NCBI RefSeq assembly: GCF_018687635.1
Contig: NZ_CP061300.1
Span: 1,695,424 to 1,759,423, forward strand
Origin: Polynucleobacter sp. MWH-Braz-FAM2G
GTDB lineage: Bacteria > Pseudomonadota > Gammaproteobacteria > Burkholderiales > Burkholderiaceae
Length of the DNA: 64,000 bases
Direction: 5' to 3'
Position 1 is the first letter of the stretch, and each line of letters begins with the position of its first letter. The notes under the pieces were generated by a model. The model had not been told where the DNA came from. It saw nothing but the letters and a program-made list of their open reading frames with translations, and did no database searches. Below, in pieces: positions 27,473-35,469 of the stretch. The position numbers and the translations under genes were made by a program.

Positions 27473-28045
27473 TTATTCCTTTTTGGCCGCCTCAATAGCG
27501 ATCAAGATCGTTACATCATCGCCCACATTCGGAGCATATTTGCCCATATTAAATTCTGTGCGCTTTACCTTAGTCTCCGCATTCGCACCACAATAATCGA
27601 CACCAGACATTGGATGCTTTTTGCAATCAAAATTGGTAATGTTTAAAGTTACTGGCTTACTCACACCCTTTAAAGTCAATACACCTTTTAAAGCGACTGG
27701 TTTGTCACCTTTAAAAATCATATCGTTTGATTGGAAGCTAGCAGTAGGAAACTGAGTAGTAGATAAAAAGTCTTCGCTTTGGATATGACCATTGAACAAA
27801 GCGGATCCAGTATCAACAGATTTTGTATCAATCGTAATATCTGCACTGCCTTTTTTCGCTGCTTGATCAATTGTTACAGTACCAGCAACAGTATTAAAAC
27901 GACTGGTCTGCTTTGAAAAACCCAAATGGTTATATTCAAATTGAGCAAATGTATGATTTGCATCAGTAGTATAAGTTGCTGGCGCTGCAAAAGCTGTGCC
28001 GATACTAAGAGTAGCTAATAATGCGATAAGTAATTTTGATTTCAT
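27473..28045 (-). CDS. YceI family periplasmic protein (first copy)
   Basis: A 190-residue exported lipocalin-like protein. The signal peptide ends at GTAFAAPATYTTD, followed by YceI motifs HTFAQFEYNHLGFSKQTSRF and LKGVLTLKGVSKPVTLNI. Family members bind polyisoprenoid or ubiquinone-like lipids in the barrel. Two cysteines (NFDCKKHPM and VDYCGANA) could form a disulfide. It is the last gene of a five-gene minus-strand run headed by a MarR regulator. The two YceI copies are only distantly alike. Confidence 0.9.
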   Translation of the reverse strand: MKSKLLIALLATLSIGTAFAAPATYTTDANHTFAQFEYNHLGFSKQTSRFNTVAGTVTIDQAAKKGSADITIDTKSVDTGSALFNGHIQSEDFLSTTQFPTASFQSNDMIFKGDKPVALKGVLTLKGVSKPVTLNITNFDCKKHPMSGVDYCGANAETKVKRTEFNMGKYAPNVGDDVTILIAIEAAKKE

Positions 28046-28091
28046 GTAATTCTCCTGTTTAAAAATTGAGTGCTTCAGTTAATTTGTAAAA

Positions 28092-28679
28092 CTATTTTGG
28101 ATTGAGGACCAAGTGAACATTTACGGGCACCTCATTTGCTACTGCAGAGGTATCGGCCCAATTTCCGGCGCCCAATCCGAAATCCAATCTCAGCACCTGA
28201 AAGTTCGCATCAAACACCATTTGCTTACCTTGAGGCTGATACTTAACAGAAATTAAGAGGGGAACTGCTTTACCCTTAATGGTTAGGGCTCCACGGACCT
28301 CAAGGCTATTTGCACCTACCACCTTCACATAATCAGCAACAAAACTGGCTGTCGGAAAAAGTTTGGTACTAAACCAGTCTTTACCCTTGGCCTCTTCTTG
28401 TAGTTCCTCACCGCCAGCATTAAAACTGGCTACCTCAATCACTAGATTTGCTTTCGCTTTTTCAGGCTCATCGGAGTTGAATAAAACTTTTCCTGAAAAC
28501 TTTCCAAAATTCCCAGAAATTTTTGAACCCATCAATTTACTAGTGAAAGTAATTTTGCTTTTTGACGCATCAATTGAGGAATACTCTCCAGCAGATACAC
28601 TGCCAAAAGCAGTTATTGCCACAGTGGTTAATAGCATTTTCATAAGCCACTGCATTTGCTTCATGGAATTATTTTTCAT
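28092..28679 (-). CDS. YceI family periplasmic protein (second copy)
   Basis: A 195-residue exported YceI protein with a signal peptide ending near GSVSAGEYSS. The segments SKITFTSKLMGSKISGNFGKF and VRGALTIKGKAVPLLISV mark the fold. It overlaps the upstream cytochrome b561 gene by 11 bases; a second in-frame ATG at 28664 is an alternative start. Pairing with a b561 cytochrome mirrors the E. coli yceJ-yceI arrangement, suggesting a role with a membrane redox lipid. It diverges clearly from the downstream copy. Confidence 0.88.
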   Translation of the reverse strand: MKNNSMKQMQWLMKMLLTTVAITAFGSVSAGEYSSIDASKSKITFTSKLMGSKISGNFGKFSGKVLFNSDEPEKAKANLVIEVASFNAGGEELQEEAKGKDWFSTKLFPTASFVADYVKVVGANSLEVRGALTIKGKAVPLLISVKYQPQGKQMVFDANFQVLRLDFGLGAGNWADTSAVANEVPVNVHLVLNPK

Positions 28680-29217
28680 TAGAGGAACCCCAAAATGTCA
28701 TGCGACTTAATAAACCATCCTTGTCAATAAATTGATGCTTTAAAGCAGCTAAGATGTGTAGGCCCACCAGAATCATGAGTCCATTTGCCATCGCCTCATG
28801 AATCTCTTTTAGGAGATGACCTAGTGCTTTGTCTTTATCCACTAAGTCAGGCAATTCAAATAGCCCAAAATAATTGACGGTGTAACCCTTCGCTGAACTC
28901 ATTAACCAACCCGCAATAGGGATCAACAACATGAGCAAATAAAGAGCGATATGTGTTAACTGCATTACTCGCTCCTGCCAAGCAGGCATTGCCAACTTGA
29001 GAGGAGGCGCTGGATGCGTGGCACGCCACATTATTCGCAATATCACCAGAAAAAAGACGGTAACGCCTAACCATTTATGCCAACTTAGGCCAGTAATTCT
29101 GGCTGGACTCAGTGGCATGTCATCCACCGCTATGGCAATTGACCAAGTTGCGAAGATCAGTAATGCCATCACCCAGTGCAGGATGATGGCAATCGATGTG
29201 TATTTAACTTGATTCAT
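28669..29217 (-). CDS. Cytochrome b561 family protein
   Basis: A 182-residue dihaem b-type cytochrome with four helices. Haem-ligand histidines are visible in IILHWVMALL, LSWHKWLGV, THIALYLLMLLIPIAGW and MILVGLHILAALKH. Such proteins move electrons between ubiquinol and an acceptor such as superoxide. It resembles YceJ/CybB. It overlaps the flavodoxin gene by one base and the YceI gene by 11, so all are co-translated. Confidence 0.9.
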   Translation of the reverse strand: MNQVKYTSIAIILHWVMALLIFATWSIAIAVDDMPLSPARITGLSWHKWLGVTVFFLVILRIMWRATHPAPPLKLAMPAWQERVMQLTHIALYLLMLLIPIAGWLMSSAKGYTVNYFGLFELPDLVDKDKALGHLLKEIHEAMANGLMILVGLHILAALKHQFIDKDGLLSRMTFWGSSNEK

Positions 29218-29771
29218 TAGCCGCGCAATTGTTGGGTAATTTTGGCAATACGTTCGCCATATAAGCGTGCCGTTTCCAAGTCGCCAGCATTGACCTCGTC
29301 AGCACTTGCATCGGATGGTGTTTGCATCATTGCACCAGCAAATGAACCGACATAATTCACATCATCTCGCTTGGCTGATTTTGCGTTTGAAGGCATTAAT
29401 CCTGTGCCGACCCACAATCCAGAATGCTGCATAGCCAATGTAAAGAAGTAATGCAAGGTGGAATGCTTATCACCATTCATTGTTGCTGAATTGGTAAATC
29501 CACCAAACACTTTATCTTTCCATTGTTGAGAGAACCATTGTTTTGAGCTTGCATCGGCAAATTTCTTGAACTGCCAGCTCACAGAACCCATATACGTTGG
29601 AGAGCCAAATACAATAGCATCCGCTTCATTTAATGTTGCCCATTGCGCTTCGGTAATATTTCCCTCAGCATCAATTGCAACTAATGTTCCATTCGCCCCT
29701 TTGGCAACTGCCTCAGCTTGTTTAACGGTGTGGCCATAACCACTATGAAATACCACGGCAACTTTACTCAT
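29217..29771 (-). CDS. Flavodoxin-like NAD(P)H:quinone oxidoreductase
   Basis: A 184-residue cytosolic flavoprotein of the WrbA/flavodoxin-reductase type. FMN phosphate loop HSGYGHTVKQAEAVAKG and the isoalloxazine loop FGSPTYMGSVSWQFKKF are clear; GGFTNSATMNGDKHSTL is the third loop. It probably reduces quinones by two electrons. Placed between a MarR gene and a b561 gene in one run, which suggests a quinone-stress response. Confidence 0.88.
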   Translation of the reverse strand: MSKVAVVFHSGYGHTVKQAEAVAKGANGTLVAIDAEGNITEAQWATLNEADAIVFGSPTYMGSVSWQFKKFADASSKQWFSQQWKDKVFGGFTNSATMNGDKHSTLHYFFTLAMQHSGLWVGTGLMPSNAKSAKRDDVNYVGSFAGAMMQTPSDASADEVNAGDLETARLYGERIAKITQQLRG

Positions 29772-29799
29772 ACTCTTCTCCTTATCATTACGACTCTTT

Positions 29800-30225
29800 T
29801 TAAGATGGTTGTTTAAAAATATTCTTTAATAATTTGAGCGACTGCTCTAACTGCTGCAATTCATCTGGGGCTAAGTTTTTAAAGGCGTCATTCAAATACT
29901 CCAGATGCTCAGGAAATACTTTTTCAAACAACGCCTGACCAGCAGATGTCAATCCAATCAACTGACTTCGTGCGTCTTCTGCATTTGCTTGCCGACTAAT
30001 AAAACCTTTTGCCTCTAAACGCTCTAGCACCCCGGTGAGGGTCCCCTTAGTAACCAATGTTTTTTCGCCCAACTGCTTACAACTCATTGGTAATTGATTC
30101 CCCAAGGTTGCAATCACGTCAAACTGAGTCATGGTCAGGCCCAATGATTTGATGTGTGGCGCCGAATAATGCTCGAATGCCTGGTAGGCAGAGACAAGAT
30201 TGCGCAGGGTTGGTAAGAAGTTCAT
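29800..30225 (-). CDS. MarR family transcriptional regulator
   Basis: A 141-residue winged-helix repressor. The recognition region MSCKQLGEKTLVTKGTLTGVLERLEAKGFI and the wing RQANAEDARSQLIGLT fit MarR. It begins the five-gene run with flavodoxin, cytochrome b561 and two YceI genes, and is preceded by nested palindromes at 30239-30267 that probably form its own operator. The inducer is unknown; phenols or quinones would fit the regulated genes. Confidence 0.9.
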   Translation of the reverse strand: MNFLPTLRNLVSAYQAFEHYSAPHIKSLGLTMTQFDVIATLGNQLPMSCKQLGEKTLVTKGTLTGVLERLEAKGFISRQANAEDARSQLIGLTSAGQALFEKVFPEHLEYLNDAFKNLAPDELQQLEQSLKLLKNIFKQPS

Positions 30226-30238
30226 AGGCTTATTAAAA

Positions 30239-30267
30239 AGTACTAGTTAGAACTAGTTTAGTACTAA
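30239..30267 (-). promoter_or_regulatory. Probable MarR operator
   Basis: ACTAGTT-AG-AACTAGT (30242-30257) is a perfect inverted repeat, directly followed by the 10-bp palindrome TTAGTACTAA (30258-30267) and preceded by AGTACT. It starts 14 bases before the marR ATG, where a bound repressor would block the promoter. Confidence 0.65.
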
Positions 30268-30293
30268 TGCGAACTAAATTCAAGATCTGAGAA

Positions 30294-30319
30294 ATAAAAA
30301 CCCCACAATTAATGTGGGG
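30294..30319 (-). terminator. Terminator of the MBL hydrolase gene
   Basis: CCCCACA, loop ATTAA, TGTGGGG, followed by a T-rich run on the minus strand, 40 bases after the hydrolase stop. Confidence 0.75.
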
Positions 30320-30359
30320 TTGGCCTCTGGGGTTAGTTTCCTAACAAAGTATGGGCAGA

Positions 30360-31214
30360 TTAAAACTGAACTGTTTCACCCTCGGTCATGGGAATGATTT
30401 TGATGTTGCTACCCTTCATTGCAGCCTGAAATTCCGCCAGAGTCCCTTTAGTCATAGGATTAGAGTTGTAATGCATTGGGATAACCATCTTCGGCTTAAT
30501 CCATGTGCGCAAAGCAAATGCAGCATCATCTGGAGCCATCGTGAAATTACCACCAATCGGAACCATCACTAAATCTGGTTTGTAGTGTTCGCTAATAAAT
30601 TTCATATCGCTAAATAGGCCGGTATCACCCATGTGCCAAATCTTGAAACCATTCTCAAGCTCAATGATGTATCCCATTGGTTCACCAGCAGGATGAGATT
30701 CCATTTTGTCTGTGGCAGGATTTTTCCAGACCAATAGGGAAGAATGTTCTGCCTGAACAGCGGTGACTGTAATTCCTGGTACAGGATTAACACGACCTGT
30801 CTTATTAAAGCGATGCCCCAAGTCGGCAGGCAATATTCCCAAGGTGGTCAATGGGGTCACCATATCAGCAGGGCCGTATAACTTAATATTGTTTGCCTTT
30901 GCTACCGCTGGCGCATCGCCAATATGATCAACGTGAGCATGGGTAACCAACAAGACGTCAATTGGACCAATTGCTGATAAATCTGTTTTGTACATTGGCG
31001 GCGTTTTAGGGCCGCCTGTAATCCAAGGGTCAATCAAAATCATTTTCCCTTGGGGACTTTTAATCCGAAAACCCGCTTGACCAAACCAGAGCGCCTCAGT
31101 TTTACCCTGTGCGCCAGATGAGGAGGAACTCTGTGCCTTACTCAGTGGGGCAGATAACGCTAGTGATGCTGCGACAAATAAGCCCAATCCGCTTTTGATG
31201 GAAAAGTTTTTCAT
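30360..31214 (-). CDS. Exported metallo-beta-lactamase-fold hydrolase
   Basis: A 284-residue protein with a signal peptide of about 27 residues (ends near APLSKAQ) and an MBL fold of the UPF0173-like metal-dependent hydrolase type. The metal motif THAHVDHIGDAP is intact, with further ligands in AEHSS, HMGDTGLF and IPMHYNS. Substrate unknown. Export is unusual for the UPF0173 group, which is mostly cytosolic. A cluster of three TGACGC half-sites lies 66-88 bases upstream and may be an operator. Confidence 0.87.
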   Translation of the reverse strand: MKNFSIKSGLGLFVAASLALSAPLSKAQSSSSSGAQGKTEALWFGQAGFRIKSPQGKMILIDPWITGGPKTPPMYKTDLSAIGPIDVLLVTHAHVDHIGDAPAVAKANNIKLYGPADMVTPLTTLGILPADLGHRFNKTGRVNPVPGITVTAVQAEHSSLLVWKNPATDKMESHPAGEPMGYIIELENGFKIWHMGDTGLFSDMKFISEHYKPDLVMVPIGGNFTMAPDDAAFALRTWIKPKMVIPMHYNSNPMTKGTLAEFQAAMKGSNIKIIPMTEGETVQF

Positions 31215-31279
31215 CAGTAAGTCTCCTTATTTTTTATAGTAATTCAGAAACTATAGACCAAATTAACTCTTTGGACTTA

Positions 31280-31302
31280 TGACGCATTGCGTCAATTGAC
31301 GC
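31280..31302 (-). promoter_or_regulatory. Triple TGACGC half-site upstream of MBL hydrolase
   Basis: TGACGCA-T-TGCGTCA (31280-31294) is a perfect inverted repeat and a third TGACGC follows at 31297-31302. Placement before the hydrolase gene suggests an operator; the cognate regulator is not identifiable. Confidence 0.5.
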
Positions 31303-31315
31303 TTATTTTGAATAA

Positions 31316-31732
31316 CTATTTCCAGAAAATAGAAATTTTCTGTGAAGCGCCAGCTTTAATGGATATCGCCCTCTTTTGCACAACACCTTGGTAGCTCGCC
31401 TCAATCGCATAATCCCCGGGCTCTAGATTGATCAACATGTAGGGACCATCTGCTTGAGCATCAAAAATAGTCTGCTTCTTAGAATCGATCACTTTAATAG
31501 TGGCACCGAATATCCAAACTCCTCTGCCATTCTCAATTTGCGACAACTCTAAAGTGAGTGGCCACTGTTTTGCTTCGGTCAAAATCGCAGTAGTCTCGTC
31601 TTGACCTACGCCACCAGAAATGTAGGCAATTCCTTGAGAGCGCTGTGTATCTGGAACTTGAGCCAAAACCCAAGAACCCATCGCAATCATCTGTACAGCA
31701 AATATGATTTTCAGAAGTGTTTTCATACTCAT
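31316..31732 (-). CDS. Exported protein with carboxypeptidase-regulatory-like beta domain
   Basis: A 138-residue secreted protein with a signal peptide ending near SWVLAQVPDTQ. The body looks like a transthyretin/carboxypeptidase regulatory-like beta sandwich: VWIFGATIKVIDSKKQTIFDAQADGP then INLEPGDYAIEASYQG, a pattern of polar loops between short strands. No catalytic residues are visible. It lies between the qor terminator and the MBL hydrolase gene and could share a transcript with the latter. Function unknown. Confidence 0.7.
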   Translation of the reverse strand: MSMKTLLKIIFAVQMIAMGSWVLAQVPDTQRSQGIAYISGGVGQDETTAILTEAKQWPLTLELSQIENGRGVWIFGATIKVIDSKKQTIFDAQADGPYMLINLEPGDYAIEASYQGVVQKRAISIKAGASQKISIFWK

Positions 31733-31754
31733 ATGTTACGACTGATTGAGGCAT

Positions 31755-31786
31755 AAAAAAAGCCCCGTAGCTTAAAGTTACGGGGC
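31755..31786 (-). terminator. Terminator of the quinone oxidoreductase gene
   Basis: GCCCCGTA and TACGGGGC arms around a nine-base loop, followed by a seven-T run on the minus strand, 24 bases after the qor stop. Confidence 0.85.
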
Positions 31787-31809
31787 CGATACTTTCTTAA
31801 ACATCAATG

Positions 31810-32790
31810 TCAGGGCGTCATAACAATAGCGCCAGAAACTTGACGTCCCTCTGCCGCACGATGAGCATCCGCAGCTTGCTCTAAGGAGAACTTTGCTCCA
31901 ATTTGCACCTTGACATAACCTTTTGCAATCGCATCGAATACTGCCTTTGCATTTTCTTTAAGCAATGCGGCGGTAGCGTTATGCGGAAATACTGATGGTC
32001 TTGTTAAAAAGAGACAGCCCTTCTTATTCAAAATTTCAGGTTGAATCTCTGGTGCAGGACCTGAAGCGGCACCAAACAATGCAACTGTTCCAAAAGGAGC
32101 GGTGCAATCTAATGAACCCAAGAAAGTAGTTTTAGCAACAGAGTCATAGACCACGTTGGCTTTTTTGCCACCAGTTGCTTTAATCACTTCCTCAACCCAA
32201 TTGGGCTGAGAGTAATCCACCACGACATCACAACCAGCTTCTTTTGCAGCGGCAAACTTTGCTGGCGACCCTACAGTACCCACTACAAATGCGCCTAAGG
32301 CTTTTGCCCAACCCGCCAGGATTTGACCAACACCACCAGCGGCTGCGTGCACTAGCACTACATCGCCCGCTTTTACTTTATAAGTTTTTTGAACTAAGTA
32401 TTGAGCAGTCATCGCTTTGAAGAATACAGCTGCCGCCACTTCATCAGAAATATTATCTGGGATAGCAACTAATTTATCTGCAGCGACATTGCGCGCACTT
32501 GCATAAGCACCAATCCCAGCATTCATATAAACCACGCGATCGCCGACTTTAAAGTCAGCAACACCTTCACCAACGGCTTCCACAACGCCAGCTGCTTCAT
32601 GGCCAAGACCTGTAGGCATCTCTAAAGGATAAACACCTGAGCGCTGATACACGTCAATAAAGTTAAAACCAATTGCAGTTTGACGAATCTGTACCTCGCC
32701 TTTAGCAGGGGCTGGCAATTCTTTATCAACCAACTTAATTACATCTGCGCTACCTAATTCAGTAAGACTTACCACTCTAGCTTTTGTCAC
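31810..32790 (-). CDS. NADPH:quinone oxidoreductase (Qor-type, MDR family)
   Basis: A 326-residue zinc-free medium-chain oxidoreductase. The N-terminal GroES-like domain has IGFNFIDVYQRSGVYP, the Qor signature; the Rossmann domain has VLVHAAAGGVGQILAGWAKALGA. Zinc-ligand cysteines are absent. It reduces quinones one electron at a time with NADPH. Monocistronic with its own terminator. Length matches E. coli QorA. Confidence 0.92.
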   Translation of the reverse strand: MTKARVVSLTELGSADVIKLVDKELPAPAKGEVQIRQTAIGFNFIDVYQRSGVYPLEMPTGLGHEAAGVVEAVGEGVADFKVGDRVVYMNAGIGAYASARNVAADKLVAIPDNISDEVAAAVFFKAMTAQYLVQKTYKVKAGDVVLVHAAAGGVGQILAGWAKALGAFVVGTVGSPAKFAAAKEAGCDVVVDYSQPNWVEEVIKATGGKKANVVYDSVAKTTFLGSLDCTAPFGTVALFGAASGPAPEIQPEILNKKGCLFLTRPSVFPHNATAALLKENAKAVFDAIAKGYVKVQIGAKFSLEQAADAHRAAEGRQVSGAIVMTP

Positions 32791-32822
32791 ATGTCACCTA
32801 ATTTATTTATATTGAAAAATAA

Positions 32823-33257
32823 TCATACAGTAAGGGCGTCTTCTTCGATGACCGCCCAAGTACTGTCGCCTAACTTCTTTACTGCCATAGAATAAGTCCA
32901 ACCATCTGGGATTCCGCAGCTCCAATCTTTAGGACCATTTTGAATTAATACATTGGCACTGTTTCTGCTGTCGTAATACAAATGGTAGATCTTTCCATGA
33001 ATCGGATTAAAGCTAAATTTAGCGCTATGTACCATCTCAGTTGCATCTAGTCTGGCTTGCAATGCTCTAGCTTGCTTCATTAAGACTTCAGCTTGTTCCA
33101 TAATGCGGTCGTATTCCAGCTTGGCATTTTGACGCGCTACGTTGACAGCCTTATCTTTTTCCTCGGTTACTTTGATCGGCGCAAATACTGGGGCACCCAC
33201 CTCCATGGGATATTCGATGCCAGCATGTCTCGCTGGATCAGTATCTTCGATTCTCAT
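32823..33257 (-). CDS. DUF2452 family protein
   Basis: A 144-residue cytosolic protein. A central helical, probably coiled-coil region (ARQNAKLEYDRIMEQAEVLMKQARAL) leads into the family motif FNPIHGKIYHLYYD and the close LIQNGPKDWSCG. No catalytic residues are known for the family and no function is assigned. It is a single gene between qor and sodC. Confidence 0.75.
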   Translation of the reverse strand: MRIEDTDPARHAGIEYPMEVGAPVFAPIKVTEEKDKAVNVARQNAKLEYDRIMEQAEVLMKQARALQARLDATEMVHSAKFSFNPIHGKIYHLYYDSRNSANVLIQNGPKDWSCGIPDGWTYSMAVKKLGDSTWAVIEEDALTV

Positions 33258-33292
33258 AATGACCCCAGTTTTTGATAAACGAGTTTTGCAAA

Positions 33293-33826
33293 TTACTTAA
33301 TCAGGCCACATGCAATACGAGGACCTGAATTACCTGCAGGCTGTGACTTATAGTCATCTGGATCACGATGCACTACTACAGACCGACCGACGATCCCCGT
33401 GGGACCTGTATTCACTGCAAAACCATGCAACTTTGCTGAGTAGCTTGCATTGCCGTTGGCATCTGATTTGATATTTGGTAAATCTCCTGCATGGTTCATG
33501 CCACTATTAGGCATACCGTGCGCTTTTGTTTCTGGGTTGAAATGACCACCTGCGCTTGTAGCATCGGGAGCGGAGCAATCACCTTTTTCATGAACATGAA
33601 ATCCTTGCTCAGAATTTGGCTTCAGGCCAGAAAACTTACCATTAATTAATACATCGTTACCTTGCCACACAAACGTGACCTCACCCTTAGCTTGAGACCC
33701 AGAACGAGAATCTAAACTTGCAGATGCTTTTTGACCGGTACCTTGTTCCATTGATTGGCATGCAGCTAAAGATGCCAAACAAACTACTGAAAGTGCTATT
33801 AATTTGTACTGTGAAGTTGTATTCAT
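33293..33826 (-). CDS. sodC: Cu/Zn superoxide dismutase, lipoprotein form
   Basis: A 177-residue periplasmic SodC. The start ATG at 33826 has AAGGAGAGA five bases upstream. The signal peptide ends in a lipobox, LAAC at about residue 20, so it is probably lipid-anchored. Copper and zinc ligands are visible in HVHEKGDCS, GGHFNPETKAHG, HAGDLP and VVVHRDPDDY, with the C-terminal GNSGPRIACG supplying the disulfide cysteine and the active-site arginine. It dismutes periplasmic superoxide. Confidence 0.93.
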   Translation of the reverse strand: MNTTSQYKLIALSVVCLASLAACQSMEQGTGQKASASLDSRSGSQAKGEVTFVWQGNDVLINGKFSGLKPNSEQGFHVHEKGDCSAPDATSAGGHFNPETKAHGMPNSGMNHAGDLPNIKSDANGNASYSAKLHGFAVNTGPTGIVGRSVVVHRDPDDYKSQPAGNSGPRIACGLIK

Positions 33827-33894
33827 TTGTCTCTCCTTGGTAGGCACTCAATGTTGCCTTTCGGGAAAGTGTGACACAAATTGGGTGGTTTTGC

Positions 33895-34449
33895 TTAGCG
33901 CTTGTAGAAACTTAGCGTGACCTCGCCCAACTCCACTCCAAACTTACTCATCTTGGCTTTATTGAGCATTACTTTAGGGGTGACTAGATACATCCAATCA
34001 TTAAATTGCACGTGATAAATACTGCCATCCACCGGTAAAGCCAAGGTGTAAGTCCAATTGAGCGCATTTCCAGCAAGATCTCCTTGGGCCTCACCTATTA
34101 CATCATCGGCTTTGCCAATATATTTGCCTGGCGATTGCTCGGCCAGGGTCCAGACTCGTTTTTGCTTAGTGCCATCAGAGTATTCAAAACTTTCATCCAG
34201 AGTGCCCACCTTCTTGCCATTCACCAATTTCCAGTCGGCCTTAATGAGTACGGTGAAGCGCTTCTTCACCTCGCCACTGCGATCTGTAAAGATGCCGTAA
34301 GCATCGATCGTGCCTGAAAAGTACTCACTTAAATCAAGTGAAGGCTTCTCATTGGCATACTGAGAAACTTGGGGTGAAGAACACGACATCAACAAGCCAC
34401 AAAGAGCCAACCCAAGAATGCGATAGATACAATAGTGATTTAGTCTCAT
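33895..34449 (-). CDS. DUF3833 family lipoprotein
   Basis: A 184-residue exported lipoprotein, lipobox LLMSC near residue 23. Family segments are YFSGTIDAYGIFTDRSGEVKKRF, ESFEYSDGTKQKRVW and the closing NKAKMSKFGVELGEVTLSF. DUF3833 genes commonly sit with chalcone-isomerase-like and fatty-acid modification genes. Here it is third in a run with DCC and chalcone-isomerase-like genes (3-base gap). Function unknown. Confidence 0.85.
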   Translation of the reverse strand: MRLNHYCIYRILGLALCGLLMSCSSPQVSQYANEKPSLDLSEYFSGTIDAYGIFTDRSGEVKKRFTVLIKADWKLVNGKKVGTLDESFEYSDGTKQKRVWTLAEQSPGKYIGKADDVIGEAQGDLAGNALNWTYTLALPVDGSIYHVQFNDWMYLVTPKVMLNKAKMSKFGVELGEVTLSFYKR

Positions 34450-34452
34450 AGA

Positions 34453-35001
34453 TTAACAACTCTCACTAAACAGTGGTGGTGGACAAGTTTGACCGAGTAA
34501 TTCAGTGCGTAATTGAGGGGCACTAGTTTTTCGGTCCAACCAAATCCCAAAGAATGCCTTGGAGAAATCAGTACCTGGCACTTGTGCAATACGCTTGCCG
34601 TCATGATAAAAAGTAGTGCCAGTTTTGGGCTCATAAACCGCTGTCAATGTTTGTCCTGATTCCACATTGGGCAAAAAGGAAGATAACTCCCTCCCCCAGA
34701 GATTTGCCTGATCATCTGGAATACCAATACGCTTCATCTCCTCTACGCTCCGATTGGCTATTGAAATTCCAGTAAACGATTTTTGGTAGCGGATATTTAA
34801 TGCAAATTCAGATGAAGATGGCGAACCCACACGATAGAAAGCGGCATCATAAATATGCAGACCCCACCATGTTAAGCGTCCACTGCCTTGCAGTTTTGCT
34901 GAACTCAAATACGGAGGCAGCTCAAGCGCCTCTCGAGCAAAAGTTACGGGCATTAATGCACAAAACAGCGAGAGCAATAAGAGAACTCGAATATTTCTCA
35001 T
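34453..35001 (-). CDS. Chalcone isomerase-like exported protein
   Basis: A 182-residue protein with a signal peptide (ends near VTFAREALEL). The body matches the bacterial chalcone_isomerase-like domain: GSGRLTWWGLHIYDAAFYR, then LNIRYQKSFTGISIANRSVEEM and a C-terminal FFGIWLDRKTSAPQLRTELLG. Bacterial members are not known to act on chalcones and probably bind fatty acids or similar lipids. It overlaps the DCC gene by four bases. Confidence 0.85.
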   Translation of the reverse strand: MRNIRVLLLLSLFCALMPVTFAREALELPPYLSSAKLQGSGRLTWWGLHIYDAAFYRVGSPSSSEFALNIRYQKSFTGISIANRSVEEMKRIGIPDDQANLWGRELSSFLPNVESGQTLTAVYEPKTGTTFYHDGKRIAQVPGTDFSKAFFGIWLDRKTSAPQLRTELLGQTCPPPLFSESC

Positions 35002-35408
35002 AGCGAGGCTGATGTGGATTTGGATTTCACGAGACGCAATGCTGCTGGACCCAAAAGACTGGATATTGCATGCCGATTTTTTGCAAAAAAGAGGTACCCT
35101 AATCTCAAGAATGGCTGGAGTGGTTTTCTAGTAAAAAGCCATGCCAGGCGCGGTAAATTAGCGCGACGATAAGCTTCTGGAAATACCGAAACGCCTTGTA
35201 TCAATTTGCCGCTAGCAAATTGCCCATACATCGCCGCCATTGCTGCTTCGCATGACACCCCCACCGCTTGAGGATCAAAACGCTCTGAATTAATATCAAC
35301 AAAATCTAAAAGGTTTTCTTGGTTACGACCTGACAAAAAGAGTATCTCCGCTTGGCACAAGGGGCAAGCGCCATCGTAAAACAAGGTGAGTTTTTCTAAT
35401 TGAGTCAT
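34998..35408 (-). CDS. Thiol-disulfide oxidoreductase DCC family protein (DUF393)
   Basis: A 136-residue thioredoxin-like protein. The name-giving motif FYDGACPLCQAEI lies at residues 10-22, with both cysteines intact; DFVDINSERFDP and MYGQFASGKLIQGVSVFPEAY follow as in other DCC proteins. It starts a three-gene run with chalcone-isomerase-like and DUF3833 genes. A short C-terminal helix may be membrane-associated. Confidence 0.9.
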   Translation of the reverse strand: MTQLEKLTLFYDGACPLCQAEILFLSGRNQENLLDFVDINSERFDPQAVGVSCEAAMAAMYGQFASGKLIQGVSVFPEAYRRANLPRLAWLFTRKPLQPFLRLGYLFFAKNRHAISSLLGPAALRLVKSKSTSASL

Positions 35409-35469
35409 GGTTCAGCAAGTTTACGGCTTATTCAATAAACTGGCTGACACCCCCATATTCAAGGTCACT

